This document shows positions 17,801-24,790 of a stretch of 64,000 nucleotides of DNA, piece by piece. The position numbers were made by a program, and so were the translations under genes. The stretch lies in contig NZ_JACHBD010000005.1 of assembly GCF_014200175.1 (NCBI RefSeq), positions 310,001 to 374,000 of the forward strand. Reading direction: 5' to 3'. The notes below the pieces were generated by a model. It did no database searches. It saw nothing but the letters and a program-made list of their open reading frames with translations, and was not told where the DNA came from. Origin of the DNA: Rhizobium lentis (GTDB lineage Bacteria > Pseudomonadota > Alphaproteobacteria > Rhizobiales > Rhizobiaceae). Numbering within the stretch: position 1 is the first letter of the stretch; every line of letters begins with the position of its first letter.

Positions 17801-20800
17801 GGCAACCACGCCGCCCGACCCATTGGCCACCCCGCCCTTCTCGGTCGCATCCCCCGCATCGGCAACCGCCGTCGGCGTCGTATTGCCGGGCGTGCCCGAC
17901 GTCGTGAACATCACATCGACCCAATAGTTTGTCGACTGGAAGGTGCTCGAGGGGAACAGGCTGTTGCTGCCATAGCGGTAGACGCCGTTGCCGCTGGCGG
18001 GCGCCGTCAGCGGGCCGCTGGTCACATTTGAGGTGAAGTAGTTGGTGGTCGTCGAATAATGACCGCTGTTCGTGTGGTAAGACGCGGTGTAGGTTTGCCC
18101 GGCCGTCAGCGTCACCGGACTGGTGAAATAGGCGGTCTGCCAGCCGCTGGCCGTCTCGTTGGTGAAGGTGAGGGTCGCAAGCCGCGTGCCGGTGCTTGAC
18201 CACAATGAGCCGGTATGCGTGCCCGTATCCAGGTTGCCCTTGTAGAAACGGATGCCGGTGACGGTGCCTGCGACGGAGGTCTGGAATTTGACGCCGAGCT
18301 CAACGGCTGAGGTATCGTTGGTGTTGACGACCGCTGGCGTCGCCGCACCGAAGAGTGACGTGTAATTCGGCCCGTTAACAGTGACCGTTCGCCCCGCGGA
18401 GGGGGTTTCCAGGTTAACGTTATCGTCGACTGCGCGAGATCGGATGGTGTAGGTGCCCGAGGTCTGCGGCGACCAGGTATAAGTCCAGTTCTCGTCGCCC
18501 GTGGCCGGATGCCAGCTGGCCCCGTTGTCGGTCGAAACCTCGACGGCGGCGATGACCCCGCCCCCCGCATCGCTAGCGGTGCCGGTAATCGTCACGGTGG
18601 ATCCAACGGTCGCCGTGGCGGGCACCGTGATGAGCGAGGTCGGTGCGGTATGGTCCGACGAAGCGGTTGCTGCGACGAGCCCGGATTGCAGTGTTCCCGG
18701 CTGAATGCCCATGTCGGCGAGCAGATTGACCATCGCCTGCTGCACGCGGGGATCGGTCGGGGTCGCCTGATTGTCGTGATTGTCGCTCAGGCCCCATGTC
18801 CAGTAGACAGTGCCAGCGCCGAACACCAGCGCCCCGCTCGGTGCGCGGTAAAGCGTCAGATTGTGGGTCGCGGTGGCATTCCCGGTCGTGTTTCCGTAGT
18901 CGAGCAAGTAAGTGCTGACTGGAAGCGTTGTCGATGACAGCTTGACGAGACCCGCCGGATCGAAGCCGTTGTCAGACGCTTCATCCCACTCGTAGCCAAG
19001 ATAGTTCTTGGTGAGCGTTGCCGTCTGGCCGGGCTGAAGATTCGCGACGCTGGTATTGCGCCAGAAGCGCAGGTTGGCGTCGTCATACCCGACCGTGATC
19101 GCGGCGAGATTGTTGCCGACATCGTCGACCTTGAATAACTGCCCGGTCAGTGAGTTTTCCGGGTTTCCGCCGCCGATGGCGGGTGGGCTGAAGCGTGGAT
19201 CGCGGAAGGTGCCCGTCCATTCGTTGGAAGGATCGATGCCGGAGTTGGCCCACGTCTCCTTGTAGGTGATGAGGGTGCGATAAGGCGTGCCATCGGCGCT
19301 GTAGGCATTACCCCAACGGGTGCGCCAATAGACCTCGTTGCCGCTCCAGAACATCAGGTTGACGCCGGCATCTCGCGCGGCTTCGACATTGGTTCGCTGT
19401 TGACCCGACCAATATTCGTCGTGCCCGGCATCGATATATGTCTTGTGATTGAGCAACAGGCTGCCATAACGGTCGACGTCGACACCGGACATGTACGAAA
19501 CATCGTAGCCGTTCTGTTCCAGCCAGTAGATGCCCGCATATTCGGCGCCGAACAGATAGTCCTGCGGACCGGCAAAAGTGCCGACCCCGCCGCGAGTCGC
19601 AATCGGTCTGTTGTAGCTCACCGCATAAGCGCGACCAGCACCCTGCCCCGTCGCCGGGCCGTTGCCGCCATAGAGGTTTGCGCCGCCCCAGCCGTTGTAA
19701 GCCTGCCAGGTCTCGTCTGCCGTCTGGAAGACGATGTCGCTTTGGCTGCCGTCATCGCGCACAATGAACGGGATATGATTTTCGCCGAAGGTGCCGTCTT
19801 GTCGCACGAGCTTGGCGACATAGACGCCCGAGACGGCATCATCGGGGACGGCCCACGAGGCCGAGACAGCCCAGTTGCCGGCGTCGACCGTGCCCGTCGT
19901 GGAATTGCGCAATGGATTCGGCTGGGTCTGCAAGCCGGTGTGCTGCATGGTCGCGACCTTGCGGGCGCCCATGCCGCCGTAATAGCCGAGCCGATAGATA
20001 TCGATCCGGTAGTTGGTGGAATTCGTGTTAATCTTGAAGCTGATCGTCTTGCCGTTGTCGACGCTGATATCGGTCGCAAACCCTTCGATGTTGGAGCTGC
20101 CGGCACCGTCGATGCCCCACTCGCTCTCCGGATTGCCTTGCTTCTGGTTTTCCAGGACGATCGCGTTGCTGGCGGCCGCCGCCGCGGCCAGACTTTGTGT
20201 CGTCATCGACCGCTGCGTAGTCGTCGTTGCCGTCGTCACCGAGCCAGAAAGGATGCCGGTGCCCTTCGTAGTGGTGCCCTTTCCGGTCTCTCCGCCGCCC
20301 GGCAAGGATCCGTTCAAGGCCGCTGTTTCCGTCCAACTTGCGGTTCCGCGCCAGCCCGAGAGCGGAGACAGGTTACGATCGAGAAGCGGGTCGCTGATCG
20401 AGGCAGCGATCGCCCGCTTGGCCGTAGATACAAAGTCCGGGCCCTCGGTCAGCTTGGTCCCCGGCAATTGACCGTCCTGTTGGAGCATGCCGACACCATG
20501 AGCCCAGTCGAGAATTCGCGTCGGGGATGTATAGTAGCCGCACCCGCACACACCAAAGGGCATGCCAAAGGCCAGTGAATTCGCCCCAGCATGCTGGGCG
20601 GTGGCCTGCGCTGACGGGCTCGATTCGAGAATGACGACTTTGCCCGAGTGCGCACGTTCGCCGGCCACCGCAGAATTCTGCCCCGAGCCTGTCGGTGCCG
20701 GGCTCTGCGGCAGATACGGCGCCAGTGGATCGTCGCCAATGAGGCTCATATCAGCGGAGCTGCGATAAAGCGGCGATCGAGGTCCGAATGCAACTCCGTT

Positions 20801-21202
20801 CGCGTGCACGTTGAATCCCGAAAAGCCCGGCCCATAAGTAAAAAACCGAGATGCAACGCTGTTACCTTTCCGGTCTCCGGTCTCGCGATCTGCTGCGAAA
20901 GGGTCGGACAAGGGCGGCAGTGGGTGGGTGATACTATCCTGAACGTCAGGGTCGGCGATCACCCCCGTCCGATGTTCCGCCTCGCGCTCGGCGAACGCCG
21001 GGTTATTGTTGGAATCGTCTACAAGCTTGCCATCAAGCTTGGGTCCACCCGCAGTATGCGCGGATGCCGCAAGTTGAGCACTGTCTGCGTGCCTTTCGGC
21101 AGGCTTGCGCGGTCTCACCGTCTCGCCGGCTGCAAACCACCGAGGAAATAGCGAATCCACCAGGAGTGAGCGCGAAGTCCACCGACGAGCGTTGCGATTC
21201 AT
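14861..21202 (-). CDS. Giant secreted-type protein 2: dimethylformamidase-like domain with DUF4082 and VCBS-type modules
   Basis: This protein has 2113 residues from the ATG at 21202, which has a good GAGAGGTG ribosome binding site; a longer frame upstream lacks one. Residues 1 to about 345 are low-complexity and lack a Sec signal. The dimethylformamidase-like domain spans about 349-850 (NPESEWGID, YRIDIYRLGYYGGMGARK, ETWQAYNGWGG, GHDEYW near 592-597). An Ig-like domain (about 852-945) follows. The remainder is DUF4082, two VCBS/He_PIG-like modules (TPTAVADAGDATEKGG..., then ANDAPVLAVQTAAQN and PSWLSFNASTRTFSGTP), DUF4082, one more VCBS/He_PIG module, and a final DUF4082 ending PQLAA. The three VCBS modules are nearly identical in DNA. 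It is probably cargo of the neighbouring type I exporter, acting outside the cell. The enzymatic substrate is unknown. Confidence 0.88.
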   Translation of the reverse strand: MNRNARRWTSRSLLVDSLFPRWFAAGETVRPRKPAERHADSAQLAASAHTAGGPKLDGKLVDDSNNNPAFAEREAEHRTGVIADPDVQDSITHPLPPLSDPFAADRETGDRKGNSVASRFFTYGPGFSGFNVHANGVAFGPRSPLYRSSADMSLIGDDPLAPYLPQSPAPTGSGQNSAVAGERAHSGKVVILESSPSAQATAQHAGANSLAFGMPFGVCGCGYYTSPTRILDWAHGVGMLQQDGQLPGTKLTEGPDFVSTAKRAIAASISDPLLDRNLSPLSGWRGTASWTETAALNGSLPGGGETGKGTTTKGTGILSGSVTTATTTTQRSMTTQSLAAAAAASNAIVLENQKQGNPESEWGIDGAGSSNIEGFATDISVDNGKTISFKINTNSTNYRIDIYRLGYYGGMGARKVATMQHTGLQTQPNPLRNSTTGTVDAGNWAVSASWAVPDDAVSGVYVAKLVRQDGTFGENHIPFIVRDDGSQSDIVFQTADETWQAYNGWGGANLYGGNGPATGQGAGRAYAVSYNRPIATRGGVGTFAGPQDYLFGAEYAGIYWLEQNGYDVSYMSGVDVDRYGSLLLNHKTYIDAGHDEYWSGQQRTNVEAARDAGVNLMFWSGNEVYWRTRWGNAYSADGTPYRTLITYKETWANSGIDPSNEWTGTFRDPRFSPPAIGGGNPENSLTGQLFKVDDVGNNLAAITVGYDDANLRFWRNTSVANLQPGQTATLTKNYLGYEWDEASDNGFDPAGLVKLSSTTLPVSTYLLDYGNTTGNATATHNLTLYRAPSGALVFGAGTVYWTWGLSDNHDNQATPTDPRVQQAMVNLLADMGIQPGTLQSGLVAATASSDHTAPTSLITVPATATVGSTVTITGTASDAGGGVIAAVEVSTDNGASWHPATGDENWTYTWSPQTSGTYTIRSRAVDDNVNLETPSAGRTVTVNGPNYTSLFGAATPAVVNTNDTSAVELGVKFQTSVAGTVTGIRFYKGNLDTGTHTGSLWSSTGTRLATLTFTNETASGWQTAYFTSPVTLTAGQTYTASYHTNSGHYSTTTNYFTSNVTSGPLTAPASGNGVYRYGSNSLFPSSTFQSTNYWVDVMFTTSGTPGNTTPTAVADAGDATEKGGVANGSGGVVASGNVLTNDTDPDAGDTKTVSAVNFGATSGTLGSALNGTYGSLVLNASGAYTYTINESNTAVQGLRQSTNTLSDVFSYTMRDSAGATATANLTVTIHGANDAPVLAVQTAAQNATVGSAFSFTLPTTTFSDVDSGETLTYSATAADGTALPSWLSFNASTRTFSGTPTTSGTYGVKVTATDLGGLAANETFNIAVSTQGNTPPTAVADAGDATEKGGVANGSGGAVASGNVLTNDTDPDAGDTKTVTAVVFGATSGTLGSALNGTYGSLVLNASGAYSYTINESNTAVQALRQSTNTLSDVFSYTMRDSGGATATANLTITIHGANDAPVLAVQTAAQNATVGSAFSFTLPTTTFTDVDSGETLTYSATAADGTALPSWLSFNASTRTFSGTPTTSGTYGVRVTATDLGGLAANETFNIAVSTTSSTTYSLFSASSTPAQTNLNDGQQLELGVKFTSNVAGDVTGIRFYRSANDNGQNVVDLWSATGTKLATATFTNTTASGWQTANFTTPFTIAANTTYVASYHTTGAYVATANFFTTAVTSGPLTAPASGNGVYRYGGSATAGIFPNATFGATNYWADVVFRPGSGTPGNTTPTAVADAGDATEKGGVANGSGGAVASGNVLTNDTDPDAGDTKTVSAVNFGATSGTLGSALNGTYGSLVLNASGAYTYTINESNTAVQGLRQSTNTLSDVFSYTMRDSGGATATANLTITIHGANDAPVLAVQTAAQNATVGSAFSFTLPSTTFSDVDSGETLTYSATAADGTALPSWLSFNASTRTFSGTPTTSGTYGVKVTATDLGGLAANESFNITASTTPATYSLFSASSTPAQTNLNDGQQLELGVKFTSNVAGDVTGIRFYRSANDNGQNVVDLWSATGTKLATATFTNTTASGWQTANFTTPFTIAANTTYVASYHTTGAYVATNNFFTAPVTNGPLTAPASGNGVYAYGGSATAGLFPTNSFNSSNYYADVVFRPQLAA
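15375..16040 (-). repeat. Near-identical direct repeat A within giant protein 2 (VCBS/He_PIG module)
   Basis: This is about 666 bases encoding one VCBS plus He_PIG-like module. It is almost identical to copies at 16552-17207 and 17229-17894, with only scattered substitutions. The adjoining DUF4082 segments (about 14890-15350 and 16052-16540) also match closely, so the last duplication covered roughly 1.18 kb. Confidence 0.85.
16552..17207 (-). repeat. Near-identical direct repeat B within giant protein 2
   Basis: This is the second copy of the VCBS/He_PIG module. It is offset about 677 bases from copy C with only a short linker, so the two lie in tandem. Small differences from A and C (for example GVRVTATDL for GVKVTATDL, and TPP for TTP at the start) show that homogenisation is not complete. 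Confidence 0.85.
17229..17894 (-). repeat. Near-identical direct repeat C within giant protein 2
   Basis: This third copy of the VCBS/He_PIG module is the one nearest the N-terminus of the protein. It follows the first DUF4082 module. Its sequence is closest to copy A in the VCBS part (TVSAVNFGATSGTLG) and to copy B in the He_PIG part (AANETFNIAVSTQ), which suggests gene conversion among copies. Confidence 0.85.
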
Positions 21203-21766
21203 GGCAGGCACCTCTCGCGAGATTAGCAGAGTTAGATTTATCATGATCTTTTTGGTACGCGGCCTCGAATTGTAGTCGAAAACGACCGGGGTATACCCTA
21301 CGCCTTTCGCTCTACAGGCGGCATCCTTTGGGCAAACGGCCATGCTGCGCCGCCGACGCCCTGGACGAGACGCACGAGAGCAACGATTCGCAGTGTCCGA
21401 GCAGGCTCCCAGCCGCAGTGGTGGCGACGCCGTCGGTCATAATCGGGCAAAATCGACGATCCGAGCAGAAAGGCACTACCGGCAGAGTTGCGGCTCCGCC
21501 AAGCGAGCGCGGCTATTCCTGCGTGCAGAACCTGTTGATTTTCCCCGGTCTATAGCTTCGTGTCGCGCCGAAGATATATGTTTCTACCCAATTTAGTCTG
21601 AAGCTCCTCCCCACCTCATCAATATTGATGTGGCAGAGCAAACGACCTCCACCTTCCTCAAGGCTTCGCCAGACTGCACACTAGCGGGAAGCTTCGGACT
21701 TGGCGTCCGGCGTTCAAGCAGCGTTCAAACGTATTGTACCGTGTTGGAATGTTTTGCAGGCGAGAC
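21203..21766. promoter_or_regulatory. Divergent intergenic region between the giant-protein operon and exoF-like gene
   Basis: About 560 bases separate two divergent starts, so promoters for both directions should lie here. A perfect GGGTATACCC palindrome at 21289-21298 is 87-96 bases upstream of giant protein 2 and recalls the GGGTATA element before giant protein 1. No gene with protein-like composition was found. No recognisable Zur-type zinc box was seen by eye. Confidence 0.45.
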
Positions 21767-23077
21767 ATGTACATGAATCTACCACACCGCGCCCCTCGCG
21801 TGTTCCTCCGCGCGATGTCCGTCATTAGTGCACTCGTTTTTGTCGCCGGAGCTGTACCGCCAGCTCTCGCCGGTAGCTTAGCGCCACAAACGAAGATCCG
21901 CCTGACGGTCGTTCAATGGATAGCCTCCAAAGGCCAGTTTGAACGATGGGATGGGATCGGCGGCGAATATACGGTTTCCGATGCAGGTATCGTCTCACTG
22001 CCCTTCCTAGGGTCGCTGGCGGTCGGCAATCTGGACAATGAGGGTCTTACCAAGGAGATCGGCAAGCGCCTTCAGGCAAAGATGGGTCTGGCCCAGGCAC
22101 CTGCCGTGACCATCGAACTTCTCGAATACCCGCCGATCTACGTCGTGGGGGACGTAACGACCCCGGGGCAGTACAGCTTCCGCCCCGGACTGACCGTCCT
22201 CCAATCCCTGGCGATGAGCGGCGGGCCGCGTCGCGCCAAAGATCAGGAGAAAACGCATTCGACCCAAATCGTAGGAGAATTGCGCGAAATCAATCACTCG
22301 ATCCTGCGCAGCACCGCGAGATTGGCGCGGCTCCAGGCGGAGATGGATGGAGCGCAGGAGATTACCTTCGATCAGGCGACCGGCGCCGATCAGCAATTTG
22401 CCGCCGGGATATACAAGGAGGAAAGGATTATCTTTAGGGCTCGCGCCAATGCGCTGGAGAGGCAGGCAAGAGCATTCACCGAATTGCGCGATCTTTTGAC
22501 CACTGAAATATCGACGTTGGAAGAGAAACTGACGGGCGCAGACGACAATATCAAATCCGTCGAGGACCAGTTGCTCAGCGTCAAGTCGCTAGTTCAGAAG
22601 GGCCTGACGGTCTCGTCGAGGCAGTTGGATCTGGAACGGTTGCTGACGACTTACCGCTCCGACAAGCTCGACCTTGTCACCGCCGTCATGCGGGGCCGCC
22701 AGGCAATCAGCGAGACGACACGGAACCTCGAGGGACTCTACGACGCACGCCGGAGCGAAGTGGCGATCGAAGCACAGTCCGAACGGGCAAGTCTCGATCA
22801 ACTGAAGATGAAGCGCGACACAACGCAGAAGTTGCTTATCGAAGACCTTGGAAGCAATGACGGCATTGAAAGCCTCGCCGAGGACCTTCCGCTTACCTTC
22901 AGCGTGACCCGTCGGAACGGAGGACAAATCGACCAGTTCCAAGCCTCGGAAACGACGACGCTGGCGCCGGGCGATGTCGTGAGGGTCGTTCAGCCTCGCA
23001 TTTTGGACAGTTCGCTTCAGACCAATTCGAGCCGATCATCAGAAGCCCCCGCGCTCGCAGATCGAGCCGGCCAGTGA
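21767..23077 (+). CDS. ExoF/Wza-like polysaccharide export protein
   Basis: This protein has 436 residues from the ATG at 21767, chosen because AGGCGA lies just upstream; in-frame starts at 21734, 21749 and 21773 are alternatives. It has an N-terminal signal peptide (VFLRAMSVISALVFVAGAVP, ending near PALAG), a polysaccharide biosynthesis/export domain (YTVSDAGIVSLPFLGSL), a SLBB-like segment (PPIYVVGDVTTPGQYSFRPG), then a long coiled coil (about 165-380). This combination is typical of rhizobial ExoF, which works in the periplasm or outer membrane to export exopolysaccharide. It opens the polysaccharide locus and is followed by the flippase after 127 bases on the same strand. Confidence 0.88.
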   Translation: MYMNLPHRAPRVFLRAMSVISALVFVAGAVPPALAGSLAPQTKIRLTVVQWIASKGQFERWDGIGGEYTVSDAGIVSLPFLGSLAVGNLDNEGLTKEIGKRLQAKMGLAQAPAVTIELLEYPPIYVVGDVTTPGQYSFRPGLTVLQSLAMSGGPRRAKDQEKTHSTQIVGELREINHSILRSTARLARLQAEMDGAQEITFDQATGADQQFAAGIYKEERIIFRARANALERQARAFTELRDLLTTEISTLEEKLTGADDNIKSVEDQLLSVKSLVQKGLTVSSRQLDLERLLTTYRSDKLDLVTAVMRGRQAISETTRNLEGLYDARRSEVAIEAQSERASLDQLKMKRDTTQKLLIEDLGSNDGIESLAEDLPLTFSVTRRNGGQIDQFQASETTTLAPGDVVRVVQPRILDSSLQTNSSRSSEAPALADRAGQ

Positions 23078-23204
23078 GCCTCGACGAGCACCTATTCTCA
23101 TTCAGCTGGAGCGGACGTTTGAGCGCTGCCAAGGCGCCAAGGCCGCCTGTCTGGAAGGAATGGCGCTTGATGGGGACCGACCTGACCCGAGCGACAAGGG
23201 TTGA

Positions 23205-24716
23205 ATGATGACTTTGCGCATGATCCCACCCAGCGGTCAGACTTATACCCAAATCCTCAAGTCGACGATGCTGATGGGTGGTTCCTCGCTGGTAAATGTC
23301 GCCCTGAGCATCGTTCGCAACAAGGCGCTCGCCGTTCTGCTCGGCCCTGAAGGCGTGGGGCTTCTCGGCCTTTACACGGCAATCCTCGATATCGCCCAAG
23401 CGATAGCTGGTCTGGGCGTGAGCAGCAGCGGTGTGCGCCGAATCGCCGAGGCGGCGGGCGCCGGCGACGAAGAGAAGATCGCGCGGTCGGCGACAGCGCT
23501 CAGGCGCATCTCGCTGGTGCTCGGGTTGCTTGGCGGGCTTTTACTTGCTGCGCTGGCCTTTCCGGTGTCGAATTTCACCTTCGGCGACTACCAGCATGCC
23601 GGCGGCATCGTGCTGCTGTCCCTGGCGGTTTTCTTTCGGATCGTGTCTGCCGGGCAGGCTGCGTTGATCCAGGGCATGCGGGGCATTGCAAATCTTGCCC
23701 GCATCAACGTGCTTTCGGGGCTCTTCGGCACGATGATCAGCATCCCGCTGATCTATCTGTTCGGCGAGCAGGCGATCGTACCCTCTCTCGTGGCGATCGC
23801 GGCCGTGTCAGTCCTTCCCACCTGGTGGTACAGCAAACAAATATCCACGCGCCCACCCCCAATGTCGGCGCACCAGTTTAGCTCGGAAGCCAAAGCTCTG
23901 TTCAGGCTCGGCGTCGCTTTCATGGCAAGCGGACTCCTGACCTTCGGCGCGGCCTATGCCATCCGCCTTATCGTGCTGAATGAAGGCGGCATCGTAGCGG
24001 CTGGATTGTATCAGGCAGCCTGGGCGCTCGGGGGGCTGTATGCCGGCTTCATCCTTCAGGCGATGGGAACGGATTTCTATCCGCGCTTAACCGCAACCGC
24101 GGACAACAATGCCGAGTGCAACCGGCTGGTCAATGAGCAGGCGGAAATCAGCATGCTGCTGGCAGGCCCCGGCCTGATCGCCACCCTGACCTTGGCGCCG
24201 CTCGTCATGAGCTTGTTCTATTCGGCCGAGTTTCATGGAGCCGTGGAGCTTCTGCGCTGGATCTGCCTTGGAATGATGCTCAGGATCGTCGCCTGGCCGA
24301 TGGGCTTCATCGTGCTGGCGAAGGGTGCGCAGACGATCTTCTTCTGGACGGAGGTCGCAGCAACGGTGGTGCATGTGGGGCTGGCGTGGCTCTTCGTGTC
24401 AAAGTTCGGTACGACAGGAGCCGGCACGGCGTTCTTCGGCCTCTACGTCTGGCACAGCATCCTGATTTACGTGATCGTGCGTCGGCTTACCGGTTTTCGC
24501 TGGTCGCGCGCCAATCGCAGGCACGCGCTTCTGTTCCTGCCTGCATCGGGATTGGTCGTATCGGCCTTCTTGCTCCTGCCGGCATGGTCGGCGACGGTGA
24601 TCGGCTGCGTCGCCGTTGTCGTGACCGGGCTTTACTCGCTGCGCATGCTGGTGGAGCTGCTACCACCGGAGTCGATGCCGGCAATCGTCAGAGGATGGAT
24701 CACGAAATCCGCATGA
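23205..24716 (+). CDS. Wzx-type oligosaccharide flippase
   Basis: A polytopic membrane protein of 503 residues with about 12-14 hydrophobic segments. The N-terminus SSLVNVALSIVRNKALAVLL, followed by GPEGVGLLGLYTAILDIAQA, is characteristic of the Wzx/O-antigen translocase branch of the MATE-like superfamily. It would flip lipid-linked repeat units from the cytoplasmic to the periplasmic face for Wzy-dependent polymerisation. It probably shares a transcript with the exoF-like gene. An excellent terminator hairpin begins two bases after the stop codon. Confidence 0.9.
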   Translation: MMTLRMIPPSGQTYTQILKSTMLMGGSSLVNVALSIVRNKALAVLLGPEGVGLLGLYTAILDIAQAIAGLGVSSSGVRRIAEAAGAGDEEKIARSATALRRISLVLGLLGGLLLAALAFPVSNFTFGDYQHAGGIVLLSLAVFFRIVSAGQAALIQGMRGIANLARINVLSGLFGTMISIPLIYLFGEQAIVPSLVAIAAVSVLPTWWYSKQISTRPPPMSAHQFSSEAKALFRLGVAFMASGLLTFGAAYAIRLIVLNEGGIVAAGLYQAAWALGGLYAGFILQAMGTDFYPRLTATADNNAECNRLVNEQAEISMLLAGPGLIATLTLAPLVMSLFYSAEFHGAVELLRWICLGMMLRIVAWPMGFIVLAKGAQTIFFWTEVAATVVHVGLAWLFVSKFGTTGAGTAFFGLYVWHSILIYVIVRRLTGFRWSRANRRHALLFLPASGLVVSAFLLLPAWSATVIGCVAVVVTGLYSLRMLVELLPPESMPAIVRGWITKSA

Positions 24717-24717
24717 G

Positions 24718-24749
24718 AAAAAGCGCGCATTGGACAATGCGCGCTTTTT
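24718..24749. terminator. Bidirectional Rho-independent terminator
   Basis: AAAAAGCGCGCATT (24718-24731) and its exact complement AATGCGCGCTTTTT (24736-24749) form a 14-bp stem with a GGAC loop. The A and T runs at the ends give a U tract on both strands. It ends the flippase transcript (+) and the convergent amino-sugar operon (-), whose last gene stops at 24791. Confidence 0.95.
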
Positions 24750-24790
24750 CTGATGTGGTATTCACACGCCGCAGCGGGCAGGCATTCGCT

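Noticed and set aside
15375..17894. A CRISPR array, considered because of regular repeats.
   Set aside because: The repeat units are hundreds of bases long and coding, in frame with the giant gene.
8075..21202. RTX (GGxGxDxxx) calcium-binding repeats, expected for classical type I cargo.
   Set aside because: None was found in either giant protein; the repeats present are DUF4082, cadherin-like and VCBS-type.
21203..21766. A Zur-type zinc box upstream of the CobW-containing operon.
   Set aside because: No sequence with the expected AT-rich dyad was recognised by eye.
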